From Desulfurellales bacterium (lineage in GTDB: Bacteria > Campylobacterota_A > Desulfurellia > Desulfurellales > Hippeaceae): a stretch of DNA of 23,595 nt. The notes beneath the pieces are model-generated. The model made no database searches. It was not told where the DNA came from and saw nothing but the letters and a program-made list of their open reading frames with translations. The DNA is taken from NCBI GenBank assembly GCA_027074255.1, contig JALTDI010000141.1, positions 1-23,595 on the forward strand. The letters run 5' to 3'. Of this stretch, positions 8,316-15,914 are shown in pieces. The stretch's first letter is position 1; each line of letters opens with the position of its first letter. A program made the translations under genes and the position numbers.

Positions 8316-8469
8316 TAATTTTTTGTACTTTAAAGTTAAATATAAAATGTCTGCCGTTTTCGTTATCTAAAAAACTTCTTATTTTGGGCAAATCTGTTTT
8401 TGCCCGCAGGTTTATATTGAATAACATTCGACTTTTTATGCATATGGTTTGGAAAAGCATATTTCTCAT
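8293..8469 (-). CDS. Putative small protein of 58 residues, coupled to the dtd stop codon
   Basis: Unrecognised. The ATG (8467-8469) overlaps the dtd stop codon as ATGA, the same coupling used by many neighbouring genes, and the frame stays open to a TAG at 8293-8295, 41 bases before rarA. The product starts MRNMLFQTIC and includes INLRAKTDLPKIRSFLDNE and HFIFNFKVQKII, ending in a charged DNDNKK tail. The amphipathic, charged composition looks like real protein rather than random AT-rich translation. There are no cysteine pairs, signal peptide or membrane helix. Points against it: no strong ribosome-binding site, the small size, and a 7-bp hairpin (8386-8405) inside it that may mean the region acts at the RNA level. 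Function unknown. Confidence 0.4.
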   Translation of the reverse strand: MRNMLFQTICIKSRMLFNINLRAKTDLPKIRSFLDNENGRHFIFNFKVQKIIDNDNKK

Positions 8470-8918
8470 ATCCGTTTTTCTTTTGAATCGATGCAGATTG
8501 TCACAGGTCCGTCATTTATGAGCTCAATTTTCATACTTGCTCCGAACACACCCTTTTTTACCTCAACAGACGTATTCTCAACCAACGTTATAAATCTTTC
8601 ATACATACCGACAGCTTTATCCGGTTCTTCGGCATAGAAATATGAGGGTCTGTTGCCTTTTTTCGTATCCGCCGCAAGCGTAAATTGACTGATAATCATA
8701 CATTGGCCGCCTGTATCCTTTAAAGACAGATTGAACTTTCCTTCTTTATCCGAAAATATTCGCATATTAACAAGTTTTTTTGCCACGTATTCCAAATCTT
8801 TTTCCGTGTCGCCTCTGCAAATGCACACAAAAGCAAGTATTCCTCTGCCGATTTTTGAAAAGACTTTATCTTTAATCAATAGTTTTGAACTTATTACCCT
8901 TTGCAGTACAGCTCTCAA
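8466..8918 (-). CDS. dtd: D-aminoacyl-tRNA deacylase
   Basis: DTD hydrolyses D-amino acids (and mischarged glycine) from tRNAs. The two active-site signatures of the family are present: SQFTL at residues 77-81 and the Gly-cisPro region NDGPVT at 135-140. The length of 150 residues is standard for the dimeric enzyme. Translation begins at TTG. This start is well supported by AAGGAG six bases upstream and by the conserved N-terminal RAVLQRV, and no in-frame ATG fits. The gene lies 165 bases after gph, with a possible promoter of its own in that gap. A putative 58-residue ORF starts on its stop codon. Confidence 0.95.
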   Translation of the reverse strand: MRAVLQRVISSKLLIKDKVFSKIGRGILAFVCICRGDTEKDLEYVAKKLVNMRIFSDKEGKFNLSLKDTGGQCMIISQFTLAADTKKGNRPSYFYAEEPDKAVGMYERFITLVENTSVEVKKGVFGASMKIELINDGPVTICIDSKEKRI

Positions 8919-9011
8919 TTAAATCTCCTTTTGCATCATCCAAAATTTTATTAAGTTCCCTCGGGTTTTAACACGCAGCTCAAATTGGGTGTTTATTTTG
9001 CTGTAAAACAT
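8919..9011 (-). other. Very small ORF (30 codons) immediately before dtd, of doubtful coding status
   Basis: An ATG at 9009-9011 opens a 30-residue frame that stops with TAA directly before the TTG of dtd. It contains FELRVKTRGNLIKFW, which shares an LRxKT pattern and a nearby Leu and Lys with the putative ORF on the other side of dtd. It has no good ribosome-binding site. It may be a leader ORF, a gene remnant or chance, and is listed only because the resemblance is curious. Confidence 0.15.
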
Positions 9012-9058
9012 TTTTCAGCCGTTTGATTTCTAACACTATGTGCACAAATAAGTGTTTG

Positions 9059-9087
9059 ATATAAAAGTTTTATATGAATCGTATCAA
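9059..9087 (-). promoter_or_regulatory. Possible promoter with palindromic operator upstream of dtd
   Basis: On the minus strand TTGATA (9082-9087, overlapping the gph stop) is followed by 17 bases and TTATAT (9059-9064). A perfect 17-base palindrome, ATATAAAA-G-TTTTATAT, occupies 9059-9075 and covers the -10 box and part of the spacer. That is a placement typical of a repressor site, but AT-only palindromes arise by chance in AT-rich DNA. The leader to the dtd start would be about 135 bases. Confidence 0.3.
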
Positions 9088-9743
9088 TCCGTATTTTCAT
9101 TATTTAAGAGTATTTCAAGCAGCTGTTCGGGATAATCTATGATAAAATCCACAGTATGTTTTTTTAGGATATCCCTTCCTCTAAAACCGTATGATGCCCA
9201 AATAATTTTAAGACCGACCGATTGTGCGGCTATGATGTCGTTTTCCGAATCACCCACAAAATAACAGCCTTCTATGTTGAGATTGTGTTTTTTTATGAGT
9301 TTTAGTATTTGCTCCGGGTGCGGTTTTTTATTTTTATAAGTATCTCCGCCTGCCATATCTTTGAAATATGGGGACAATCCTAATCTTTCTACAACCTTTT
9401 TGGCGAACAGTTCGCTTTTGTTTGTCACTATGAACAGCTCATAAGTTTTTTTAATTTCATTGAGTGTGTTAAAAACCCCCTCATAAACTGTTGTATTGTC
9501 AAGCAGGTGCTTATAATAAGTTTTCAAAAAATATGTGAAAAATTCATCCAGTATGTTTATTTTGCCGTGCTGATTGAGGCAGTCGACAAGCAATTGTTTA
9601 ACTCCGTTGCCGACAAATTCGTATATGGTTTCATTTTTTATTGGTTCGAGGCGGAAGTGGATTAAAGATGCATTTACGCTGTTTGCTATATCCAATTTAG
9701 AATCTATTAATGTTCCGTCCAAATCAAAAAAAAGGGGCTTCAT
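9084..9743 (-). CDS. gph: HAD-family phosphatase, phosphoglycolate phosphatase-like
   Basis: A cytosolic haloacid dehalogenase-type hydrolase of 219 residues. Motif I is FFDLDGTLIDS (nucleophile Asp7, acid/base Asp9). Motif II is the Thr in FIVTNKSE, motif III the Lys in NKKPHPEQIL, and motif IV is VGDSENDIIAA. A helical cap follows motif I, as in the Gph/PgmB/YjjG subgroup. Phosphoglycolate phosphatase removes 2-phosphoglycolate formed during DNA repair, but relatives act on other sugar phosphates or on pyrophosphate, so the substrate is tentative. The ATG lies only a few bases after the T-run of the fab operon terminator and has no visible ribosome-binding site (TTTTTCCCT precedes it). Its own promoter was not found. 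It may depend on read-through from the fab operon. Confidence 0.8.
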   Translation of the reverse strand: MKPLFFDLDGTLIDSKLDIANSVNASLIHFRLEPIKNETIYEFVGNGVKQLLVDCLNQHGKINILDEFFTYFLKTYYKHLLDNTTVYEGVFNTLNEIKKTYELFIVTNKSELFAKKVVERLGLSPYFKDMAGGDTYKNKKPHPEQILKLIKKHNLNIEGCYFVGDSENDIIAAQSVGLKIIWASYGFRGRDILKKHTVDFIIDYPEQLLEILLNNENTD

Positions 9744-9747
9744 AGGG

Positions 9748-9775
9748 AAAAATTAGGCATCTAAAAGATGCCTAA
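9748..9775 (-). terminator. Intrinsic terminator of the fatty-acid operon
   Basis: A perfect 10-bp stem (9753-9762 with 9766-9775) has a 3-base loop and is followed on the minus strand by TTTTT (9748-9752). The fabF stop codon TAG (9772-9774) is inside the ascending arm. The gph ATG follows five bases after the T-run. The stem contains AGGCATCT and its complement. Confidence 0.85.
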
Positions 9776-11010
9776 CCAAATTTTTTAAATGCTATAACGG
9801 CGTTTGTGCCGCCAAACCCGAATGAATTTGATAAGGCAATGTTGATATTCTTTTCAATGGCTGAATTTGGAGCATAAAATAAATCGCACTCTGCATCAGG
9901 ATTTTCAAGGTTCATAGTCGGCGGTATAATAGAGTTTTTAAGAGCCATAACACTGAAAACGGCCTCAACCCCTCCGGCAGCTCCAAGCAGGTGACCCGTA
10001 ACGGATTTTGTCGAGCTTATGATAAGTTTGTAGGCATGTTCTCCAAAGACCTTTTTTATGGCTTTTGTTTCGATAATATCGTTGAAGTAGGTGGACGTTC
10101 CGTGAGCGTTTATATAATCAACATCTTCGGTATTCACACCTGCATCGTCAACGGCCATCTTAATGGCATAGATAGCTCCTTCTCCATTAGGTTCAGGGGC
10201 TGTGTAGTGATAAGCATCGTCGCTCATGCCGAAACCCGCGAACTCGGCAATAATGTCGGCGTTTCTCTTTTTTGCATGTTCGTACTCTTCAAGTATTAAA
10301 ACACCTGCTCCCTCACCGACTATAAAACCGTCTCTATCTTTATCAAAAGGCCTCGATGCTTTGTGCGGTTCGTCGTTTCGCATAGAAAGTGCTTTCATGT
10401 TGGCAAACCCTGAAATGGCAAGAGGCGTGATGGTTGATTCTGTACCGCCGCACACCATAATATCGGCGTCCCCGTACGCTATTGTTCTTGCAGCCAGTCC
10501 TATTGAGTGTGTTCCCGTTGCGCATGCCGTAACGTCGCTGAAATTAGGTCCTTTTAGATGGAAATGCATAGCTATGTTGCCTCCGGCCATGTTGATGACC
10601 GCTATGGGTATGAAGAAGGGAGAAACCCCTTTTTGTCCTTTTTTTAGATAACTTTCATTAAATTTTTCTATTGTGGCAAGGCCGCCTATACCCGAACCCA
10701 CACTGACGCCTATTCTGAAAGGATTTTCATTTTCGATGTCAATGCCCGAGGATTCAATAGCTTCCTTGGCTGCGGCTATGGCGTATTGGGAAAATTTGTC
10801 AATCTTTTTTATATCTTTTTTGGATATGTACTCGGTAGGTTCAAAGCCTTTAACCTCGCCGGCTATCTGCACGGTCAAAGCGCTTGCATCAAAGGTTGTG
10901 ATTTTATTTATACCGCTTACGCCTTTGCAGGCATTTTTAAAACTTTCCTCAGCAGATAAGCCTATGGGTGTAACAGCTCCTACGCCGGTTACAACAACTC
11001 TTTTAGACAT
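9772..11010 (-). CDS. fabF: 3-oxoacyl-ACP synthase II (KAS II)
   Basis: The elongating condensing enzyme that joins malonyl-ACP to the growing acyl-ACP. The thiolase-fold Cys-His-His triad is readable: Cys163 in VTACATGTHS, the His in NAHGTSTYFND, and the His in SVTGHLLGAAG. The usual C-terminal NSFGFGGTNA is also present. The length of 412 residues matches FabF rather than FabB. Nine bases separate it from acpP. It is the last gene of the operon, and its stop codon is embedded in the terminator stem. The rnc gene that follows fabF in many bacteria is absent here. Confidence 0.96.
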   Translation of the reverse strand: MSKRVVVTGVGAVTPIGLSAEESFKNACKGVSGINKITTFDASALTVQIAGEVKGFEPTEYISKKDIKKIDKFSQYAIAAAKEAIESSGIDIENENPFRIGVSVGSGIGGLATIEKFNESYLKKGQKGVSPFFIPIAVINMAGGNIAMHFHLKGPNFSDVTACATGTHSIGLAARTIAYGDADIMVCGGTESTITPLAISGFANMKALSMRNDEPHKASRPFDKDRDGFIVGEGAGVLILEEYEHAKKRNADIIAEFAGFGMSDDAYHYTAPEPNGEGAIYAIKMAVDDAGVNTEDVDYINAHGTSTYFNDIIETKAIKKVFGEHAYKLIISSTKSVTGHLLGAAGGVEAVFSVMALKNSIIPPTMNLENPDAECDLFYAPNSAIEKNINIALSNSFGFGGTNAVIAFKKFG

Positions 11011-11019
11011 ACAATATTC

Positions 11020-11250
11020 CTATTTATGGGATTCTACGTAGTCAATGGCGTCCTGAACCGTAGTGATTTTCTCCGCATCAGAATCCGGAATGTCTATACC
11101 GAACTTTTCTTCTATGGCCATGACCAGCTCAACGGTATCAAGAGAATCCGCACCAAGGTCCTCAACGAACTTTGCTTCGGGCTTAACTTCTTCTTCGTCA
11201 ACTCCCAATTGCTCGACAATAATCTGTTTTACCTCATCTGTAATAGACAT
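11020..11250 (-). CDS. acpP: Acyl carrier protein
   Basis: A small acidic four-helix protein of 76 residues that carries acyl chains on a 4'-phosphopantetheine arm. The attachment site is Ser36 in the family motif GADSLDTVELVM, where the serine follows the Asp. Helix II after the motif is strongly acidic (VMAIEEKFG), as needed for docking to Fab enzymes. An excellent GGAGG ribosome-binding site lies 8 bases upstream of the ATG, stronger than most in this operon, which fits the high amounts of ACP that cells need. It sits between fabG and fabF, as in E. coli and many others. Confidence 0.97.
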   Translation of the reverse strand: MSITDEVKQIIVEQLGVDEEEVKPEAKFVEDLGADSLDTVELVMAIEEKFGIDIPDSDAEKITTVQDAIDYVESHK

Positions 11251-11271
11251 AATACTAACCTCCTACTATTT

Positions 11272-12015
11272 TTATATATATAATCCACCGCTAATATTGA
11301 TGACTTCTCCGGTAATATACGACGCATTTTCACTCAACAAAAACTCAACAAGATTTGCAACATCTTTGGTAGTTCCCAGTCTTTTTAATGCAATTGAGCC
11401 TATTAATGATTTTTTTTGAATGATATTGAGTTTTTCGGTCATTTCTGTCTCAATAAATCCGGGTGCAACGGCATTAACCCTTATATTTCTCGAACCGAGC
11501 TCCTTTGCCAAAGATTTTGTAAATCCTATCAGACCTGCTTTCGATGCGGCATAGTTCGACTGTCCAGCGTTTCCCATCAAACCTACCACGCTCGCTATAT
11601 TCACAATTACGCCGAATTTATGTTTTATCATCCACTTAGAAACATGTTTGGTGCAGTTGAAGGCACCCTTTAAATTAACATCTATCACTCTGCCGAACTC
11701 GTCTTCTCCCATTTTTAAAATTAAATTGTCAGCCGTTATACCAGCATTATTAACGAGATAATCTATTCTTTTATTTTTTTCTATGATGTTCGAAACAGCG
11801 TTTTTTGTTTCTTCAAAGTCGGAAACGTTGAACTGCATAATTTCACATTCGCCGCCTTCTCGCCTTATTTCCTGCTGCAATGAAGCAGCGGCATCGGTAT
11901 TTTTGGAATAATTTATAATGACCTTTATCCCTCTTTGGGCAAGCTGTCTTGCCATTTGGGCGCCTATGCCCCTCGAAGCGCCGCTAATCAGGGCAATTTC
12001 TCCCGCAAATTTCAT
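11272..12015 (-). CDS. fabG: 3-oxoacyl-ACP reductase
   Basis: A short-chain dehydrogenase of 247 residues that reduces 3-oxoacyl-ACP with NADPH. The cofactor motif is SGASRGIG (11-18), with NNAG at 89-92. The catalytic tetrad is Asn114, Ser142, Tyr155 and Lys159 (SNYAASK). The first position of the TGxxxGIG motif is Ser instead of Thr, a common and harmless variant. The start ATG overlaps the fabD stop (ATGA). FabG forms a cytosolic homotetramer. Its position between fabD and acpP leaves little doubt about assignment within the large SDR family. Confidence 0.96.
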   Translation of the reverse strand: MKFAGEIALISGASRGIGAQMARQLAQRGIKVIINYSKNTDAAASLQQEIRREGGECEIMQFNVSDFEETKNAVSNIIEKNKRIDYLVNNAGITADNLILKMGEDEFGRVIDVNLKGAFNCTKHVSKWMIKHKFGVIVNIASVVGLMGNAGQSNYAASKAGLIGFTKSLAKELGSRNIRVNAVAPGFIETEMTEKLNIIQKKSLIGSIALKRLGTTKDVANLVEFLLSENASYITGEVINISGGLYI

Positions 12016-12947
12016 ACTTTATCCTTATAACCGTTATAGCTTTTTAAGTCAACAACATAATTTATATCGGCTTTTCGATAATCCCTTTTAAGCATAGACG
12101 ACAGAACGTTTTTAGGTCCTAATTCAATAAATTCGTCGCAGCCTATCTCAATGGATTTTTCAACATTCTGCAGCCATTTTACGGGTTTTGTTATCTGTTC
12201 CAGCAAATATCTTCTTATGTTGTTTTCATCGGTAACGGTGTCGGAATATACGTTTTCTATGATAGGTTTTAGCGGCTTTTTTATGTTAATATCATTCAGC
12301 ACCGCACTCATTTTACTTTCAACGGGTTTCATCAATGCGCAGTGAAAAGGTGCGCTTACATTAAGCGGAATTGTTTTTCCTAATCCAGAATTTTTAACCT
12401 CTTCTGCAACCCTATAAACGCCTTTTTTGTATCCGGATACTATAATTTGTTTTTTTGCATTGTAGTTGGCTATATTACAGTACAGCTCTTTTGATTCAGC
12501 ACTGACTAAAGAGCAGAGTTTTTCCACCTCTTTATGTTTATCAGTCAAGATTGCCGCCATGGCTCCGATACCTTGTGCAACGGCCTCCTGCATAAATTGG
12601 CCTCTTTTGTGTACGGCAAATACTGCATCTTCAAAATCCATAGAACCTGCTGCAACCAGTGCCGAATATTCGCCGAGAGAGTGTCCTGCTGCTATGTCAA
12701 AATCAAACCCTATGGAATTTTTTAAAAGTTCGTTAATGGCTATACTGAGCGTCAAAATTGCAGGCTGAGCGTTGGCTGTTAATGTTAGTTTATCCTCAGG
12801 ACCGTTAAACATAAGGCTGCTTAGAGAAAAACCAATGGCCGAATCGGCTTTTTCAAATATTCTTTTTACAATGTCAAAATTATCGTAGAGCTCTTTGCCC
12901 ATTCCTACAAATTGAGAGCCTTGACCCGTAAACATTAAAAAACGCAT
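12012..12947 (-). CDS. fabD: Malonyl-CoA:ACP transacylase
   Basis: Transfers the malonyl group from CoA to ACP. The nucleophile is Ser90 in the GHSLGE motif, and the catalytic His202 is in SAPFHCALM. An Arg in the KRGQFMQ segment (about 115) matches the carboxylate-binding arginine. GQGSQFVGMG at the N-terminus completes the family pattern. The length of 311 residues is normal. It begins one base after the fabK stop and overlaps fabG by 4 bases. Confidence 0.96.
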   Translation of the reverse strand: MRFLMFTGQGSQFVGMGKELYDNFDIVKRIFEKADSAIGFSLSSLMFNGPEDKLTLTANAQPAILTLSIAINELLKNSIGFDFDIAAGHSLGEYSALVAAGSMDFEDAVFAVHKRGQFMQEAVAQGIGAMAAILTDKHKEVEKLCSLVSAESKELYCNIANYNAKKQIIVSGYKKGVYRVAEEVKNSGLGKTIPLNVSAPFHCALMKPVESKMSAVLNDINIKKPLKPIIENVYSDTVTDENNIRRYLLEQITKPVKWLQNVEKSIEIGCDEFIELGPKNVLSSMLKRDYRKADINYVVDLKSYNGYKDKV

Positions 12948-12948
12948 T

Positions 12949-13896
12949 TTAATCCTCTATAATGCCATTTATCTTTCTTATTGTTTCCTCAGCTTCTGCA
13001 ATTATGTCTTCTATTATCTCTTTAACAGGCTTTACATCTTTAATCAAGCCGGCAATTTGACCTGCCATTATGCTTCCGTTTTGCAAATCACCCTCCCTTG
13101 CCGCCATTCTCAATCTGCCTTCACCGAACCTTTCAAGTTCCTCTTTTGTTGCACCGTTTGCTTCAAGTTTTATAAACTCTCTTGCAAGTTTGTTTTTTAA
13201 AATCCTAACCGGATGTCCCGTAGCTCTGCCCGTAACAACCGTATCTCTGTCCTTTGCTGTAATAATGGCCTGTTTGTAAGAGGTTACTATTGTACATTCG
13301 TCTGAGGCAACAAATCTTGTTCCCATCTGCACGCCTGATGCCCCGAGAGCCAAAGCCGCTGCAAAACCCCTGCCGTCTGCTATGCCGCCGGCGGCAATCA
13401 CAGGAATATTTATAGCGTCCACAACCTGCGGGACAATGGACATAGTGGTTAATTCTCCTATATGTCCGCCTGATTCCATGCCTTCGGCTATAACGGCGGA
13501 GACGCCTATGGCCTCCATTCTCCTTGCCAATGCAACGGATGGCACAACAGGTATAACCCTTGCATCGATAGACTTAAACCTATCCATAAATTTACCCGGA
13601 TTGCCAGCGCCGGTGGTTACAACTTTTATTTTATGCTTAACGACTACATCAACAACGTCCTCAACAAACGGCGATAGCAGCATAACGTTGACGCCGAATG
13701 TTTTATCGGTCATCTCTTTTGCCTTTAAAATTTCATTTTCCACCCAATCAGCCGGGGCATTTCCGGCAGCTATCAGTCCCAATCCGCCGGCATTGGATAT
13801 GGAAGATGCCAATTCAGCGTCTGCAACCCAAGCCATTCCGCCTTGTATAACAGGATATTTTATGTCCAAAATATCACATATTCTTGTTTTAATCAT
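12949..13896 (-). CDS. fabK: Enoyl-ACP reductase II (FMN-dependent)
   Basis: FabK is a TIM-barrel flavoprotein of the nitronate monooxygenase superfamily that catalyses the last reduction in each elongation cycle. The family pattern is clear: YPVIQGGMAWVADAELAS near the start, the conserved His in ESGGHIGEL (about residue 145, the proposed catalytic residue in the Streptococcus pneumoniae enzyme), AAGGIADGRG, and GASGVQMGTRF for phosphate/FMN binding, then TGHPVRILKN. The length of 315 residues is near the usual 320. The frame can start at a TTG one codon earlier. The ATG is preferred because AGGAG lies 6 bases before it. Its place between fabH and fabD supports FabK over a nitronate monooxygenase. 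No FabI is present in the window. Confidence 0.93.
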   Translation of the reverse strand: MIKTRICDILDIKYPVIQGGMAWVADAELASSISNAGGLGLIAAGNAPADWVENEILKAKEMTDKTFGVNVMLLSPFVEDVVDVVVKHKIKVVTTGAGNPGKFMDRFKSIDARVIPVVPSVALARRMEAIGVSAVIAEGMESGGHIGELTTMSIVPQVVDAINIPVIAAGGIADGRGFAAALALGASGVQMGTRFVASDECTIVTSYKQAIITAKDRDTVVTGRATGHPVRILKNKLAREFIKLEANGATKEELERFGEGRLRMAAREGDLQNGSIMAGQIAGLIKDVKPVKEIIEDIIAEAEETIRKINGIIED

Positions 13897-13912
13897 CAAT
13901 TTCTCCTGCTGA

Positions 13913-14890
13913 TTACCATTTAATTATGCCGGCTGACCATGTCAGACTCGCGCCGAAACTGTTTAACAAAAGTATATCCCCTTTTTTTATTTCACCGTTT
14001 TTGTGCGCCCAATCAAGAGCAAGGGGTATGGAAGCCGCCGCCGTATTGGCATGCTTATCTATCGAGATAACAACTTTTTCGGCAGGCAAACCAGCCCTTC
14101 TTCCAACGCTTTCTATTATTCTTCTGTTGGCCTGATGAGATATCATTAAATCAACATCACTGAATTCCATATTGACATCACCTAAAACCTCTTTGCTTAC
14201 CTCTACAATATGCCTGACAGCCATCTTGAATGTCTCATTGCCTTTCATTTTAACATAAATATCTCTATTATCAATAACATCCTTTGAACAGGGTTTGTAA
14301 CTTCCGGGTGCTTCGACTATCATAAGATCCGTATATTTTCCATCAGAGTGCAGTTTCATACTCAGTATGCCTTCATCTTCGTTCTCTGTGGCATCAAGCA
14401 ATACACAGGCAGCTCCGTCACCAAAGATAACGCAGGTACTTCTATCCTGCCAGTCAATCATGTTTGTTAAAACCTCCGCACCGATTACAAGTATCTTTTT
14501 TGCCAAATTGTTTTTTATATAGGAGTCGGCTATGGATAAGGCGTACATAAACCCACTGCATGCGGCGTTTATATCAAATGCAAAAGCATTCTTTGCTCCG
14601 AGTTTCTCCTGCACAAACAGAGCGGTTGCAGGCAGAGGCATGTCGGGCGTCACGGTTGCCACTATTATTGCGTCTATTTCCAAGGGATCGACGTTTGCAC
14701 TATCTATGGCCTCCAAAGCGGCTTTGTATGCCAAATCGGAGGTTGTCTCTTTGTCGGCTATGTGTCTTACCCTTATACCTGTTCTTTGTGTTATCCACTC
14801 GTCTGAGGTGTCCACTATTTTTTCCAAGTCTTTGTTTGTTAGAATTTTTTCCGGCAGATATGAGCCGGTCGAAATTATTTTAGACCTCAT
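13913..14890 (-). CDS. fabH: 3-oxoacyl-ACP synthase III (KAS III)
   Basis: Starts fatty-acid synthesis by condensing acetyl-CoA (or a branched primer) with malonyl-ACP. The Cys-His-Asn triad is readable: the Cys in DINAACSGF (about residue 111 from the ATG), the His in MISHQANRRI, and the Asn in KHANTAAASIPLA. The C-terminus has NSFGASLTWSAG, equivalent to the usual GFGAGLTWG. The frame can be extended three codons to a TTG, but the ATG at 14890, with GGAAGG about 9 bases before it, fits the family N-terminus better. It overlaps the end of plsX by 11 bases. The length is 325 residues. Confidence 0.95.
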   Translation of the reverse strand: MRSKIISTGSYLPEKILTNKDLEKIVDTSDEWITQRTGIRVRHIADKETTSDLAYKAALEAIDSANVDPLEIDAIIVATVTPDMPLPATALFVQEKLGAKNAFAFDINAACSGFMYALSIADSYIKNNLAKKILVIGAEVLTNMIDWQDRSTCVIFGDGAACVLLDATENEDEGILSMKLHSDGKYTDLMIVEAPGSYKPCSKDVIDNRDIYVKMKGNETFKMAVRHIVEVSKEVLGDVNMEFSDVDLMISHQANRRIIESVGRRAGLPAEKVVISIDKHANTAAASIPLALDWAHKNGEIKKGDILLLNSFGASLTWSAGIIKW

Positions 14891-15914
14891 CTGTTTCAAC
14901 CTTCCCGTATTTTTTTAATATTTTGCAGTTATTAATAGCTGCTTCTATTTTGTCGTTTATTTGTTCTTTTGAAAATTTTAAGGCTTTTATTATGGCATTT
15001 TTAATTGCCATTGCATTGCTTCTGCCGTGGCTGATTATGCAGGTCCCGTTGACTCCAAGCAGCGGAGCTCCGCCGAATTCCGAATAATCAACCCTGTTTT
15101 TTAAAAGCCTGAATGCAGGTTTGGCAAGAAGAAATCCTATCTTATACCAGAAGCTTTTTTTTATCTCTTCCTGCAGAAATTCGGCTATTATCTGCGGTAT
15201 TGACTCGCTTGTTTTTAAAACAATATTGCCTATAAATCCGTCACAGACAACAACATCGGCCTTGCCCTTATAAATCTCATCACCCTCTATATTCCCCACA
15301 AAATTCAGCCTGCTTTTTGAAAGCAGATCATAGGCCTTTATGGTCAATTGGTCGCCCTTGCCCGGCTCACTGCCGTTGCTTAAAATACCTATTCTTGGTG
15401 ATTCTATATTAAGCATATATTTAACATAAACACCGCCCATTAGAGCAAATTCAAGAAGATTTGACGGCTTGCAGTCTGTATTTGCCCCCGCATCAACCAA
15501 AAGGACATTGCCTTTTAATGCCGGAAGCAAGGTGGCTATCGCAGGCCTTGTTACACCTTTGATACGTCCCAGTGTAAACATGGAAAACGCCATTGATGCC
15601 CCGGAATTACCTGCGGTTACGAAAGCGTCCGCTTTCTTTTCTTTTACGAGCCTTACACCCGCAGACATTGAGGAGTTCTTTTTTTTCAATGCGAGGGAGG
15701 GCTTATCAATCATACCGACAATGTCGTCAGCATCTTCTATAAGCAGTCTGTTTCTATCATATTCAAAATCCGCAAGCATATTTTTTAATTTATTCTTATA
15801 GCCCGTAAGTATGACATAAAGGTCCTTAACCTCGGATAGAGCTTTTATGGAGCCTTTTATAACTTCCTCCGGGGCATTGTCTCCGCCGTAGGCGTCAACG
15901 GCTACACAACTCAT
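14880..15914 (-). CDS. plsX: Phosphate acyltransferase PlsX
   Basis: PlsX converts acyl-ACP to acyl phosphate, the donor for PlsY in phospholipid synthesis, and works peripherally at the inner face of the membrane. The N-terminal VDAYGGDNAPEEVIKG, then VTAGNSGASM, LVDAGANTDCKP and YSEFGGAPLLGVNG are all characteristic. The length of 344 residues is typical. Its ATG shares one base with the rpmF stop (TAATG), and its end overlaps fabH, so the three are very likely co-translated. The rpmF-plsX-fabH order is widespread in bacteria and supports the call. Confidence 0.96.
   Translation of the reverse strand: MSCVAVDAYGGDNAPEEVIKGSIKALSEVKDLYVILTGYKNKLKNMLADFEYDRNRLLIEDADDIVGMIDKPSLALKKKNSSMSAGVRLVKEKKADAFVTAGNSGASMAFSMFTLGRIKGVTRPAIATLLPALKGNVLLVDAGANTDCKPSNLLEFALMGGVYVKYMLNIESPRIGILSNGSEPGKGDQLTIKAYDLLSKSRLNFVGNIEGDEIYKGKADVVVCDGFIGNIVLKTSESIPQIIAEFLQEEIKKSFWYKIGFLLAKPAFRLLKNRVDYSEFGGAPLLGVNGTCIISHGRSNAMAIKNAIIKALKFSKEQINDKIEAAINNCKILKKYGKVETDEV

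Noticed and set aside
8386..8405. Hairpin GGGCAAA-6-TTTGCCC considered as the dtd terminator
   Set aside because: On neither strand is it followed directly by a T-run, so it is not called as an intrinsic terminator. It is noted only as structure inside the small ORF.
13382..13912. Plus-strand open frame of 176 codons opposite fabK
   Set aside because: Long but entirely antisense to fabK, with low-complexity Ser/Thr/Ile/Ala content and no plausible domain.
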